Shown here in pieces: positions 23,417 to 32,183 of a stretch of 37,950 nucleotides of DNA. The stretch comes from Roseomonas sp. 18066 (GTDB lineage Bacteria > Pseudomonadota > Alphaproteobacteria > Acetobacterales > Acetobacteraceae). How positions within the stretch are numbered: position 1 is the first letter of the stretch; each line of letters opens with the position of its first letter. A model generated the notes under the pieces. It ran no database searches. It was not told where the DNA came from and worked only from the letters and a program-made list of their open reading frames with translations. The stretch is from positions 1-37,950 of the forward strand of contig NZ_CACSJM010000050.1 of assembly GCF_902706185.1 (NCBI RefSeq). The letters are read 5' to 3'. The translations under genes were made by a program, and so were the position numbers.

Positions 23417-24583
23417 TCACGGCTTCGCCGGATCGACGCTCACCCAGAAGGTGCCCTCGAAGGGCATCGCCGCGAAACGCGCGTTGATCGCCGCCAGGGT
23501 CGCCGCTGGGTCGAGGTCAGGGAACAGATCAGGTCGGGTCCAGCGCGCCATGGCCTCGAAGGCCAGGATGTTCAGCGGCACGGCGTTGAAATGGTTCCAG
23601 ATGCCATGCACCCGGCCGTTGCGCGCGGCGCTCAGGCTGGACAGGCCGGCGCCACGCACCACCTGGGCCAGCGAGGCGCGGGCCTGCTCGCGCGTCACGC
23701 CCGGGCCGATGGTGAATTCGCGGCGCGGCAGGCCGGTGGTGACATAGACCTCCGGGTCCTGCGCCAGCACGCTTTCCAGATACATGGTGCCGCCCAGGCC
23801 GGCGGGCGGCAGCACCTCGGCGCCGATGTTGCGGACGCCGAGCGCGCCCACCAGGCTGCCCAGCCCGCCATTGTTCCAGACCCAGCAGCAATCGGTGCTG
23901 CCGCCGAAGGCCTGCAGCAGGACGCGGGGGCGCGGCTCCGGCTTTTCCGCCACGCGCGCCCGGATGGCGGCGACGCGCTGCTCGTAGAACGCCGAGAAGG
24001 CCTCGCCCTGCTCCTCGCGGCCGATCGCCTGGCCGAGCGCGCGCATGCTGCGCGGCGTGTTGGCCAGCGGGTCGTCGCTGAAGTTCAGCACCAGGGTCGG
24101 CACGCCGGCATCCTGCAGCCGCTGGATGACCAGGCGGCCGGCCTCGGACCAGGCGTGCCAGCCGCTCATCAGCGCCAGGTCCGGGCTGGCCGACAAGGCA
24201 TGCTCCAGCGAGACGCCGGCGCCGCCGTTGTCGCCGATCAGCGGGATCGTGCCCAGGCGGGGGAAGCGGCGCTCATAGGCCTCGGCCATCGGCGGGTTGA
24301 CCCGCTTCAGGTCGTTGGCCCAGGCGGCGACCAGGCTGACCGGGTCGGGGTGCAGCAGCGACAGCGGGATCAGGTTGAAGCCGCTGCCCAGCAGGATGCG
24401 GGTCGGCGGGCGCGGGATGGTGACGGTCCGCCCGGCGGCGTCGACCACCTGGCGCGGCCAGGATCCGGCAGGGGCCGGCACGGGGGAAATTCCAGCGGCG
24501 CTCTGCGCAGCGGCGGGGGGCGCCGGGGCGCAGAGCAATGCCAGCAGCGCGCCGTGGGCTTGGAGGAGGCGACGGCGCCGCAT
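23417..24583 (-). CDS. Iron-siderophore/heme-type ABC substrate-binding protein (FhuD/BtuF-like)
   Basis: 388 aa periplasmic binding protein. The N-terminal signal MRRRRLLQAHGALLALLCAP...AAA is twin-arginine-like. The mature protein has VVDAAGRTVTIPRPPTRILLGSG, the standard opening of Fe/B12-type binding proteins, then LMSGWHAWSEAGRLVIQRLQDAGVPTLVL, PRVLLQAFGGSTDCCWVWNNGG, VLAQDPEVYVTTG and RVHGIWNHFNAVPLNILAFEAMARW. The family delivers ferric siderophores, heme or cobalamin to an ABC importer; no permease or ATPase gene is in the window. A Fur-like box overlaps the promoter region just upstream, which supports an iron-related ligand. Start ATG 24583 is chosen for the signal peptide; no good ribosome-binding site is seen. 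Confidence 0.85.
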   Translation of the reverse strand: MRRRRLLQAHGALLALLCAPAPPAAAQSAAGISPVPAPAGSWPRQVVDAAGRTVTIPRPPTRILLGSGFNLIPLSLLHPDPVSLVAAWANDLKRVNPPMAEAYERRFPRLGTIPLIGDNGGAGVSLEHALSASPDLALMSGWHAWSEAGRLVIQRLQDAGVPTLVLNFSDDPLANTPRSMRALGQAIGREEQGEAFSAFYEQRVAAIRARVAEKPEPRPRVLLQAFGGSTDCCWVWNNGGLGSLVGALGVRNIGAEVLPPAGLGGTMYLESVLAQDPEVYVTTGLPRREFTIGPGVTREQARASLAQVVRGAGLSSLSAARNGRVHGIWNHFNAVPLNILAFEAMARWTRPDLFPDLDPAATLAAINARFAAMPFEGTFWVSVDPAKP

Positions 24584-24592
24584 GGGGCGGAA

Positions 24593-24619
24593 TAGGCGCG
24601 AATGAGAATGAGTGTCAAC
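24593..24619 (-). promoter_or_regulatory. Putative Fur-box/promoter of the substrate-binding protein gene
   Basis: The + strand reads AATGAGAATGAG (24601-24612) followed by TGTCAAC. On the - strand this is TTGACA (a perfect -35), then CTCATTCTCATTC in the spacer and TATTCC as a weak -10. The AATGAGAATGA repeat resembles Fur half-sites. The -10 would sit only about 5 bases from ATG 24583, implying a leaderless or re-annotated start. Confidence 0.5.
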
Positions 24620-24856
24620 AACGGGCCGCGTATGACGGATCCGTGAAAAAAGCTGGTCAAAACCGAAGGTCATGCGGCGCCGCGATCCTGGCTGGACGGG
24701 CCGCAGAGTGCCCCCGGCGGCGGCTTGTGACCAGTCCCGCCGGCGCTGGCGCAAACGTGTCGCGGGCGTCACGGGAAGGTGTCGGCGGGTGCCTCGCTTC
24801 CGCCATGCCGGGCGGCATGATCCGGGCCATTCCCAGCCGCAAGGAATCCGGACCCC

Positions 24857-25594
24857 ATGCGTCTTCTCCTCCTGACCCTGCTGGCCGCCGGCATCGCCGG
24901 GCCCGTGGCCCAGGCCCAGCAGTCGCGCGACCTGTTCGAGCGGGCCATCGGCAATGCCGGGGCGGCACCCGCGCCCACGCCCCCCGCGGGTGGCCGCGGG
25001 ATGTTCGGGGTGCCGCTGGGGCCCCAGGCAGCACCGGCGCCTGCCCCGGCGCCCGGGGCCGCGATGGTCACCACCTACCAGGCGACGCCCGAGGTGACGC
25101 GGCAGGTGCGGGAGCAGTTTTTGGGCTGGGTGCAGCAGCGCTCGGGCGCCGAGACGGCCGGGCAGATGCGCCAGGTGATGGAGCAGCAGGATGTGCTGGC
25201 GCTCTGGGCGCAGCAGGTGGCGACGGACGGGCTGAAGCCCGGCGACGTGGTCGATGCGCTGACCGCCTATTGGGTGCAGAACTGGCAGATGGCGCATGGG
25301 GTGGAGGAGACCACGCCAGCGCAGGTGATGGGGGTGCGGGCGCAGGTGGCGCCGCTGCTGGCCCGCAACGAGGCCTTCGGCAAGATGGACGACGCCCAGC
25401 GGCAGGAGATGGCCGAGATGTTCATCTACAACCAGTTTCTGCAGGGCAGCGCCTGGGTGATGGCTGGCCAGCAGAACAACCCGGCCCTGAAGACGCAGCT
25501 GGGCGAGGCGGCGGTGCAGCGTTTCCGCACCGAGATGAGCATCGACCTGCGGGCCCTGCAGTTGACGGATCGGGGTTTCGTGAAGCGGAGCTAA
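24857..25594 (+). CDS. Exported protein of unknown function
   Basis: 245 aa. Clear Sec signal peptide (MRLLLLTLLAAGIAGPVAQA, cleavage before QQSRD), then a Pro/Ala/Gly-rich linker (about 35-70), then a mainly helical domain: TPEVTRQVREQFLGWVQQRSG, then DVVDALTAYWVQNWQMAHGVEETTPAQVMGVRAQV, MDDAQRQEMAEMFIYNQFLQGSAWVMAGQQ and LGEAAVQRFRTEMSIDLRALQLTDRGFV. The layout resembles the DUF6683-type periplasmic proteins, but I cannot confirm this. It is divergent from the Fur-box gene, with about 270 bases between them, and converges with polA across a hairpin. The substrate or partner is unknown. Confidence 0.75.
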   Translation: MRLLLLTLLAAGIAGPVAQAQQSRDLFERAIGNAGAAPAPTPPAGGRGMFGVPLGPQAAPAPAPAPGAAMVTTYQATPEVTRQVREQFLGWVQQRSGAETAGQMRQVMEQQDVLALWAQQVATDGLKPGDVVDALTAYWVQNWQMAHGVEETTPAQVMGVRAQVAPLLARNEAFGKMDDAQRQEMAEMFIYNQFLQGSAWVMAGQQNNPALKTQLGEAAVQRFRTEMSIDLRALQLTDRGFVKRS

Positions 25595-25605
25595 ATGAAA
25601 GGCGG

Positions 25606-25634
25606 GGTCCGGGGGGATACTATCCCCCCGGCCT
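25606..25634. repeat. GGTCC-hairpin-GGCC element between convergent genes
   Basis: Perfect 10-bp arms CCGGGGGGAT (25609-25618) and ATCCCCCCGG (25622-25631), loop ACT, framed by GGTCC and GGCC. It sits exactly between the stop codons of the exported-protein gene and polA and may act as a bidirectional transcript end. No U-run follows on either side. Confidence 0.75.
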
Positions 25635-25642
25635 TCGCTTGC

Positions 25643-28549
25643 TTAATGGGCTTCCGCCCAATTGGCCCCGAACCCGATCTCGGCCTTCAGCGGCACCCGC
25701 AGTTCCGCGACGCCCTCCATCACGACCCGGACGCATTCAGCGGTCGCCGTGACCTCACCCTGCGGCACTTCGAACAGAAGTTCGTCATGCACCTGCAGCA
25801 GCATGCGGGCCGAGAGGTTGGCGGCCTTCAGCGCTGCCGGCATGCGCACCATGGCCCGCTTGATGATCTCGGCGGCGCCGCCCTGGAAGGGGGCGTTGAT
25901 CGCCGCGCGCTCGGCATTGCCGCGGCGGGCCTGCTCCTTGGCCTGGATGCCGTCGATCCACAGGCGGCGGCCGAAGGGGGTCATGACGTAGCCGGTCTCG
26001 CGGGCTTCCGACTTCAGCCGCTCCATCTCTTCCAGGATGCCGGGATACTGGGAGAAATAGGCGTCGATGATGCCGCGCGCCTCGCCGGGGGAGATGCCCA
26101 GGCGGGCCGCCAGGCCGAAGGCCGACATGCCGTAGATGATGCCGAAGTTGATGGTCTTGGCGCGGCGGCGGGCTTCCTTGTCCACCTGGTCGCGCGGCAG
26201 GCCGAAGATGTCGGAGGCCGTGCGGCTGTGGATGTCCTCGCCCTTCTCGAAGGCGTCGCGCAGCGAGGGCACATCGGCCAGATGGGCGAGCAGGCGCAGC
26301 TCGATCTGCGAATAGTCGGCCGCCAGCAGCACATGGCCCGGCTCGGCGACGAAGGCGCGGCGGATGCGCACGCCTTCCTCCGAGCGGATCGGGATGTTCT
26401 GCAGGTTCGGCTCGGTCGAGGACAGCCGCCCGGTCGAGGTGATGGCCATGGAGAAATCGGTGTGGACGCGGCGGTCGCGCGGGTCGATCTGCGCGGCCAG
26501 GCCCTCCACATAGGTCGATTTCAGCTTGGCCAGCTGGCGCCAGTTCATCACCTGACGCGGCAGCTCATGGCCGCGGGCGGCAAGGTCTTCCAGCACGGCG
26601 GCGTCGGTGCCCCAGGCGCCGGCCTTGCCGCGCTTGCCGCCCGGCAGTTTTTGTTCATCGAACAGGATCTCGCCCAATTGCTTGGGGGAACCCACGTTGA
26701 AGGGCTTGCCGGCGAGCGTGTGGATCGCCTGCTCCAGCACCACCATGCGCTGGGAGAAATCCTCGCCGATGCGGGCCAGCTCGGCGCCGTCGACCTTGAT
26801 GCCGGCCAGCTCCATCTCGCGCAGCACGGCGACCATGCGGCGCTCGACCTGCTCGTAGAGGGTCAGCGCCTTCTGCGGCAGCAGCTTCGGCCGCAGCGCC
26901 TGCCACAGCCGCAGGGTGACGTCGGCATCCTCGGCGGCATAGGCGGTGGCCTTGTCCATCGCCACCTGGGTGAAGGGGATGCGGGCGCGGCCGGTGCCGG
27001 TGACCTCGTCGAAGGAGATCGGGCGGTGGCCGAGATGGCGCAGCGACAGCTCGTCCATGCCATGGCCGTGGCGGCCGGCATCCATGCTGTAGGAGATCAG
27101 CATGGTGTCATCGACCGGGGCCAGGGCCAGGGCGCCATGCTCGGCGCGGCCCAGCACCTCGAGGTCGAACTTGGCGTTGTGCAGGATCTTCAGGACCGAA
27201 GGGTCGGCCAGCAGCGGGCGCAGCGCGTCCACCGCTTCGTCCTGGGTCATCTGCGGCGGCGCGACGGGCGCTTCCTGCAGCATGTCGCCGGTGCCGGGCG
27301 GGGGCCCATGGCGCAGCGGGATGTAGCAGGCGCGGCCCGGGGCCACGGCCAGCGAGATGCCGACCAGGTTGGCGTTCAGCGCGTCCAGCCCGTCGGTCTC
27401 GGTGTCGATGGCGAGCAGGCCGGAAGCCCGCGCCTCGGCGACCCATTGCGCCAGGACTGAAGGGTCGGAGATCGTCTCATAGGGGCCGAAGGGCGCGGCC
27501 TCGGTCGAGACCGGCTCGGGGGCAGCGGCCTCAGGCTGCAGGCCGGGCAGCTGGAAGGCCTGGCGCGGGCGGCTGACCGGGGCCGATTCGGGGGCGGTGT
27601 CGCCGTCGAGGCCCATGCGGTGCAGCATCGAGCGGAAGCCCTGCTCGCGCAGGAAGCCGGACAGGCGCGTGGGCTCCGGCGCGCGGGCCAGCAGCGCGTC
27701 GATCGGCGAGGGCAGCGGGCAGTTCTCGTCCAGCAGCACCAGGCGGCGGCTGATGCGCGCCAGCTCGGCATTGGCCAGCAGCGCCTCGCGCCGCTTCGGC
27801 TGCTTGATCTTGTCGGCCGCCGCCAGCAGGCCCTCGAGGTCGCCATATTCCAGGATCAGCTGGGCGGCGGTCTTGATGCCGATGCCGGGCACGCCGGGCA
27901 CATTGTCGGTGCTGTCGCCGGCCAGCGCCTGGACATCGACCACCTTGTCCGGGGTGACGCCGAACTTCTCCAGCACCTCGGGCTCGCGGATCGGCTTCTG
28001 CTTGATCGGGTCCAGCAGCTGCACGCCGGGGCGCACCAGCTGCATCAGGTCCTTGTCGGAGGAGACGACGGTGACCTGGCCGCCGGTCTCGACGAAGGCC
28101 TTGGCATAGCCCGCGATCAGGTCGTCGGCCTCGAAGCCGTCCAGCTCGACGCCGGCGACGCCGAAGGCCGCGGTGGCCTCGCGGATCAGCGCGAACTGGG
28201 GCACCAGCTCCGGCGGCGGCTCAGGGCGGTGCGCCTTGTAGTCGGGGTAGAAATCGCTGCGGAAGGTTTTCCGCGAGGTGTCGAAGACCACGGCGATATG
28301 GCTGCCGACATGCTTGGTCAGGAACTGGCCCAGCATGTTGGAGAAGCCGAAGACCGCATTGACCGGCACGCCATCCGGCCGGGTCATCGGCGGCAGGGCG
28401 TGGAAGGCGCGGAAGATATAGCCCGAGCCGTCGATCAGGATCAGATGCGGCTGCGCCTCGGCCGTGGCGCCGCTGCCGGCGGCGGCGTTGGGCGCCGCCC
28501 CGTCCAGCAGGTCGGCGGCCGCCGGAACTTCAGTGATGGTCGCCGCCAC
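25643..28549 (-). CDS. polA: DNA polymerase I
   Basis: About 968 aa. Fills gaps and removes RNA primers. The 5' nuclease domain (about 30-310) begins HLILIDGSGYIFRAFHALPP and has YAKAFVETGGQVTVVSSDKDLMQLV and GIGIKTAAQLI. The 3'-5' exonuclease domain (about 385-570) keeps the proofreading acids in LLAIDTETDGLD. The polymerase domain (about 590-968) has motif A LLAADYSQIELRLLAHL, motif B RRRAKTINFGIIYGMSAFGLA and motif C LQVHDELLFEVP. Start choice: GTG 28549 has AGGA 8 bases upstream and overlaps the end of the zinc-finger gene by 20 bases. The frame is open to 28654, but that part lies in the other gene. The N-terminus before HLILIDG is unusually Ala-rich, so the exact start is uncertain. Confidence 0.96.
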   Translation of the reverse strand: MAATITEVPAAADLLDGAAPNAAAGSGATAEAQPHLILIDGSGYIFRAFHALPPMTRPDGVPVNAVFGFSNMLGQFLTKHVGSHIAVVFDTSRKTFRSDFYPDYKAHRPEPPPELVPQFALIREATAAFGVAGVELDGFEADDLIAGYAKAFVETGGQVTVVSSDKDLMQLVRPGVQLLDPIKQKPIREPEVLEKFGVTPDKVVDVQALAGDSTDNVPGVPGIGIKTAAQLILEYGDLEGLLAAADKIKQPKRREALLANAELARISRRLVLLDENCPLPSPIDALLARAPEPTRLSGFLREQGFRSMLHRMGLDGDTAPESAPVSRPRQAFQLPGLQPEAAAPEPVSTEAAPFGPYETISDPSVLAQWVAEARASGLLAIDTETDGLDALNANLVGISLAVAPGRACYIPLRHGPPPGTGDMLQEAPVAPPQMTQDEAVDALRPLLADPSVLKILHNAKFDLEVLGRAEHGALALAPVDDTMLISYSMDAGRHGHGMDELSLRHLGHRPISFDEVTGTGRARIPFTQVAMDKATAYAAEDADVTLRLWQALRPKLLPQKALTLYEQVERRMVAVLREMELAGIKVDGAELARIGEDFSQRMVVLEQAIHTLAGKPFNVGSPKQLGEILFDEQKLPGGKRGKAGAWGTDAAVLEDLAARGHELPRQVMNWRQLAKLKSTYVEGLAAQIDPRDRRVHTDFSMAITSTGRLSSTEPNLQNIPIRSEEGVRIRRAFVAEPGHVLLAADYSQIELRLLAHLADVPSLRDAFEKGEDIHSRTASDIFGLPRDQVDKEARRRAKTINFGIIYGMSAFGLAARLGISPGEARGIIDAYFSQYPGILEEMERLKSEARETGYVMTPFGRRLWIDGIQAKEQARRGNAERAAINAPFQGGAAEIIKRAMVRMPAALKAANLSARMLLQVHDELLFEVPQGEVTATAECVRVVMEGVAELRVPLKAEIGFGANWAEAH

Positions 28550-28754
28550 CGGCACCGTCCTGCAGGATGAAGGTGCGCGAGCAATAGGGGCAGGTGACCT
28601 GCTTGTCCTCGATGCGCAGCGAGACGCCGGGATGGCCGAGGGCGCCGCCGCCACCGTCGCAGGTGACCACCCGGCTGGTGACCTCCTGGGTGTCGACCGG
28701 CGTCACGCCGGGGGTGGCTTTCGGGGTGTAGCCCGTGAGGTTCGGATCGCGCAT
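28530..28754 (-). CDS. zf-CHCC zinc-finger mini-protein
   Basis: 74 aa. Zinc ligands appear as VTCDGGGGALGHPGV and VTCPYCSRTFIL (C-x8-H, then C-x2-C), the zf-CHCC pattern shared with the NDUFS6 subunit of complex I and small alphaproteobacterial proteins. The role in bacteria is unknown, possibly linked to respiratory complex I assembly. It lies immediately upstream of polA on the same strand; its last codons overlap the polA start, so the two are co-transcribed and possibly coupled. Confidence 0.88.
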   Translation of the reverse strand: MRDPNLTGYTPKATPGVTPVDTQEVTSRVVTCDGGGGALGHPGVSLRIEDKQVTCPYCSRTFILQDGAGGGDHH

Positions 28755-28923
28755 CGGGGGGAGGTCCCGTCATCTGGCCAGTAGGGCCTCGGACCATAAA
28801 GCCAGCGCCGCCCGGCCGCCAGGGTTGACACCATGGTCGACGGTGGCGCGGCCCCGGAAGCGGAGCCTTGGCGTTTGTTGCGATTTTGCAGCGAGCCATT
28901 GCAGCGGCGCGGCCGGCAAGGCT

Positions 28924-29997
28924 ATGCGCTTGAAGATGCTGCATCGCACCCGCCGCGCCGCCCGCGCCCTGGCCCTCGCCTCCCTGCTGGGCGCCGCCGC
29001 CTGCGCGCCGCGGGTCGAGCCCGCCGGCCCCGTGGTCACCGCGCCCCTGCTGCAGGAGGAGGCGATCCTGGCCGCCGACGGCGCCGCGCTGAAGCTGCGC
29101 CGGCGCGACCCGCCGCCCGGCGTGCCGGTGCGCGCCGTGCTGCTGGCGCTGCACGGCTTCAACGACCATTCCGGCAATTTCCTGCAGGACGGTTTCGGCC
29201 GCCTGGCCGAGGCGGGGGTGCTGACCTACGCCTATGACCAGCGCGGCTTCGGCGCCTCGCCGGGGCGGACGCTCTGGGCGGGGGCGGAGAGCATGGCGGC
29301 CGACGCCGCGACCGCGCTGCGCCTGCTGCGCGCCCGCTATCCGGAGACGCCGCTGTTCCTGATCGGCGAGAGCATGGGCGCCTCGGTCGCCGTGCTGGCG
29401 GCCACCGCCCAGCCGCTGCCGGTGGACGGGATGATGCTGATGGCCCCCGCCTTCTGGTCGCGCGCCGAGATCGGGCCGGTCGCGGTCGGCGCCTTCTGGC
29501 TGCTGGCGCATACCCTGCCGGCGCTGGCCTTCCCGCCCGGCGCCGGCAGCATCGTCGCCAGCGACAACGAGGAGGCGCTGCGCCGCTTCGGCCGCGACCC
29601 GCTGACCATCAAGGACACCCGGATCGACGCCGCCTGGGGGCTGCTGGACCTGATGGACCGGGCCAGCCTGAACCTGCCCGGCTGCTGCGGCGTGCCGACC
29701 CTGGTGCTGCAAGGCGCCAAGGACCGCGTGGTGCCGCCCGAGGTGACCCAGGGCCAGCTGGCGCAGATGCGCCCCGACACCCGGCTGGCGCGCTACCCCA
29801 ACGGGCTGCACCTGCTGCTGCGCGACAGCATCCGCGACCAGGTGGCTGACGACATGCTGGCCTGGATGCTCTCCGCCCGGGCGCCGCTGCCGTCGGGGGC
29901 CGACCAGGTGGGCGCCGCCTGGCTGGGGCGGCCGGCCGAGCCCACGCCGTCGCTGGCCGGGCCGGCGGCGGAGGTGGCGCGGGCGCCGGGCGGCTAG
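28924..29997 (+). CDS. Alpha/beta hydrolase (monoacylglycerol lipase-like), probable lipoprotein
   Basis: 357 aa. The N-terminus (RRAARALALASLLGAAACAPR) looks like a lipoprotein signal with C27 as the acylated residue. The catalytic triad is visible: nucleophile S150 in GESMG, Asp in LQGAKDRVVPP, and His in PNGLHLLLRD. Other landmarks: LLALHGFNDHSGNF (oxyanion region) and YAYDQRGFGASPG (cap-side motif of the monoglyceride lipase family). It probably hydrolyses esters or lipids at the periplasmic face of a membrane. Start at ATG 28924 or 28936. Its stop TAG at 29995-29997 overlaps the stop of the convergent reductase gene through a shared CTAG. Confidence 0.85.
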   Translation: MRLKMLHRTRRAARALALASLLGAAACAPRVEPAGPVVTAPLLQEEAILAADGAALKLRRRDPPPGVPVRAVLLALHGFNDHSGNFLQDGFGRLAEAGVLTYAYDQRGFGASPGRTLWAGAESMAADAATALRLLRARYPETPLFLIGESMGASVAVLAATAQPLPVDGMMLMAPAFWSRAEIGPVAVGAFWLLAHTLPALAFPPGAGSIVASDNEEALRRFGRDPLTIKDTRIDAAWGLLDLMDRASLNLPGCCGVPTLVLQGAKDRVVPPEVTQGQLAQMRPDTRLARYPNGLHLLLRDSIRDQVADDMLAWMLSARAPLPSGADQVGAAWLGRPAEPTPSLAGPAAEVARAPGG

Positions 29998-30557
29998 GCC
30001 TTCCGGCGATAGCGCAGCGCCAGCGTCCCCGTCTCGAAGGCGCGGTTTTCTTCCAGTTTCCAATCGTCGAGGCGGTCGTCGGTCGCGAAGAGGCGCCGGC
30101 CGCCGCCGACGGTGACCGGGAAGATCATCAGCCGCAGCTCGTCGACCAGGCCCCCCGCCAGCAGCGCCTGGGCCAGCCGCCGGCTGCCGGACAGCAGCAG
30201 CGGCCCCTCGGCGGCCTCCTTCAGCGCCGCGATGGCCGGCAGCAGCGGGCCCTCGACCCGGCGCGCCCCCTGCCATTGCAGCGGCGCGGCGTCGCGGGTG
30301 ACGACGTATTTCGGCATGGCGTTCATCCGCGCGGCGAAGGCGCCCTCCGCCTGGCGCCAGCCTTCCAGGAAGGAGGCGTAGGTGACGCGGCCGAGCAGCA
30401 GCGCGCCGGCCGCCTCGGCCTCCGCCTGCTTGAAGGCGATTTCCTCAGGCCCCATGCAGCGCCCGGCCCAGCCGGTATGCGGATGGCCGGGCTCGCCGCC
30501 CGGCGCCTCCATCACGCCATCCAGCGTCAGCAGCGTGGTCAGGATGATCTCGGCCAT
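29994..30557 (-). CDS. RibD-C/dihydrofolate-reductase-like oxidoreductase
   Basis: 187 aa. The family N-terminus IILTTLLTLDGVMEAPGG is followed by GALLLGRVTYASFLEGW (NADPH-binding GRxTY), KYVVTRDAAPLQWQGAR, LLLSGSRRLAQALLAGGLVDELRLMIFPVTVGGGRRLF, the standard RibD-C/YyaP pattern. These proteins bind NADPH; for most members the substrate is unknown. Start ATG 30557 has GGGGA 7 bases upstream. It converges with the hydrolase (stop codons overlap) and diverges from the amidohydrolase. Confidence 0.88.
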   Translation of the reverse strand: MAEIILTTLLTLDGVMEAPGGEPGHPHTGWAGRCMGPEEIAFKQAEAEAAGALLLGRVTYASFLEGWRQAEGAFAARMNAMPKYVVTRDAAPLQWQGARRVEGPLLPAIAALKEAAEGPLLLSGSRRLAQALLAGGLVDELRLMIFPVTVGGGRRLFATDDRLDDWKLEENRAFETGTLALRYRRKA

Positions 30558-30730
30558 GCGCGGGTCCCCGTTGCTTGCAGGTCGATACCACGCGACGCGG
30601 CCGGGAGCGAAACGAGCCCGGCCAAGCCGCGGTTCGCCCAGGGGAATGCGAATGGCGGCCAGGGGGCGGCTTGACCACCGCCAGGGGCTTTGTGACCCTC
30701 GCCGCTTCCCCGTCCCGCAGGAGACCGCCG

Positions 30731-32164
30731 GTGGCCCGCACGCTGATTCGCGCCTCGCATATCATCGCCTACCAGGATGGCGGGCACCGCCACCTGAAGG
30801 ACGGGGTGGTGGTCTATGAGAACGACACCATCATCCATGTCGGCCGCGACTTCGAGGGCGAGGTCGACCACACCATCGACGCCACCGGCAAGCTGGTCAC
30901 CCCGGGCTTCATCAACACCCACGCGCATCTGTCCGAAAGCCCGCTCGACAAGAGCTTCGTCGAGGATCGCGGCCCGCGGCAGTTCTACCTGTCCGGCCTG
31001 TTCGAGTTCCTGACCGCCCGCGACGGCGCCATCACCGACGCCGCCCGCCGCGCCTGCATCGCCTATTCGATGCCCGAGCTGCTGCGCACCGGCACCACCA
31101 CCATCATGGAGATCGGCTGGCATGGCGACGTGGTCGCCGAGCATGCCGAGCGCGTCGGCCTGCGCGCCTATATCGGCCAGGGCTACCGCTCCGGCCGCTG
31201 GCTGACCGCCAACGGCCGCACGGTGGAATACGAGTGGCTGGCGGATGACGGGCTGGCCGGCTTCAACGACGCGGTGTCCTTCGTCGAGAAGGTGGAAGGC
31301 CGCGCCAATGGCCGCATCAAGGGCTTCCTGACGCCCATGCAGATCGACACCTGCTCGGAGGCGCTGCTGAAGCGCTCGGCCGATGCGGCCCGCGACATGA
31401 AGCTGCCGCTGGCGCTGCACGTCTCGCAGTCGGTCCCCGAATTCCACGAGATGACCCGCCGCAACGGCTGCACCCCCATCGAGTGGCTGCAGAAGATCGG
31501 GTTTCTTTCGGAACGCTGCATCCTCGGGCACTGCATCATCCCGGGCGAGAGCTCCTGGGCCAACTACCAGGCCGACGACATCGGCATCCTGGCCGATAGC
31601 GGCGCCAACGTGGCCCACGCCGTCTGGGTCTTCGCCCGCCGCGGCATCGCGATGGAGAGCTTCGCCCGCTACCAGGCGCGCGGCGTCAACATGACCATCG
31701 CCACCGATACCTGCCCGCAAAGCATGATCGAGGCGATGCGCTGGACCTCGGTCTGCTCGAAGATCGTCGACCGCCGCACCCAGGTCGCGACCGCGGCCGA
31801 CGTGTTCAACGCCGCCACCCTGAACGGCGCCAAGGCGCTGGGCCGCGAGGATATCGGCCGCGTCAGCGTCGGCGCCAAGGCCGACCTGCTGATCTGGCAG
31901 GGCGAGAGCATGTTCATGACCCCGCTGCGCGACCCCATCCGCAACCTGGTCTTCTCGGCGACGGCGGAAGACCTGCAGACCTCGATCATCGACGGCCGCA
32001 CGGTGATGGAGAACGGCATCGTCCCCGGCTACGACCCGATCGAGCTGGGCCGCGAAGTCCAGAAGGGCGCCGAAGCCATGTGGGCAGGCATGAAAGAACG
32101 CGACTGGGCCGGCCGCGATATCGAGACGCTGTCGCCGTCGTCGTTCCCGGCTTTTGCGGGCTGA
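30731..32164 (+). CDS. AtzA/TrzA-like amidohydrolase (chlorohydrolase/deaminase family)
   Basis: 477 aa. Metal-dependent hydrolase with an N-terminal composite domain (VARTLIRASHIIAYQDGG) and a TIM barrel. Metal ligands: FINTHAHLSE (H64, H66), LALHVSQS, LGHCIIPG and the catalytic Asp in ATDTCPQSMIEAM. This is the deaminase/chlorohydrolase subgroup that acts on C-N bonds in heterocycles or guanidino compounds; the substrate is unknown. The C-terminal LGREDIGRVSVGAKADLLIW closes the family fold. Start GTG 30731 has AGGAGA 6 bases upstream; the frame is open further upstream but lacks a comparable site. It ends 19 bases before the left hairpin of element C. Confidence 0.9.
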   Translation: MARTLIRASHIIAYQDGGHRHLKDGVVVYENDTIIHVGRDFEGEVDHTIDATGKLVTPGFINTHAHLSESPLDKSFVEDRGPRQFYLSGLFEFLTARDGAITDAARRACIAYSMPELLRTGTTTIMEIGWHGDVVAEHAERVGLRAYIGQGYRSGRWLTANGRTVEYEWLADDGLAGFNDAVSFVEKVEGRANGRIKGFLTPMQIDTCSEALLKRSADAARDMKLPLALHVSQSVPEFHEMTRRNGCTPIEWLQKIGFLSERCILGHCIIPGESSWANYQADDIGILADSGANVAHAVWVFARRGIAMESFARYQARGVNMTIATDTCPQSMIEAMRWTSVCSKIVDRRTQVATAADVFNAATLNGAKALGREDIGRVSVGAKADLLIWQGESMFMTPLRDPIRNLVFSATAEDLQTSIIDGRTVMENGIVPGYDPIELGREVQKGAEAMWAGMKERDWAGRDIETLSPSSFPAFAG

Positions 32165-32183
32165 AGCGAAGGGGATGGGCAGG

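Noticed and set aside
24857..25594. Placing the exported 245-aa protein in a named enzyme family
   Set aside because: The similarity to DUF6683-like proteins is only an impression of layout, and no catalytic motif is visible.
28550..28654. Upstream start for polA at 28654
   Set aside because: It would lie fully inside the zf-CHCC gene in another frame and adds a Ser/Arg-rich peptide unlike any Pol I N-terminus. GTG 28549 has better ribosome-binding spacing.
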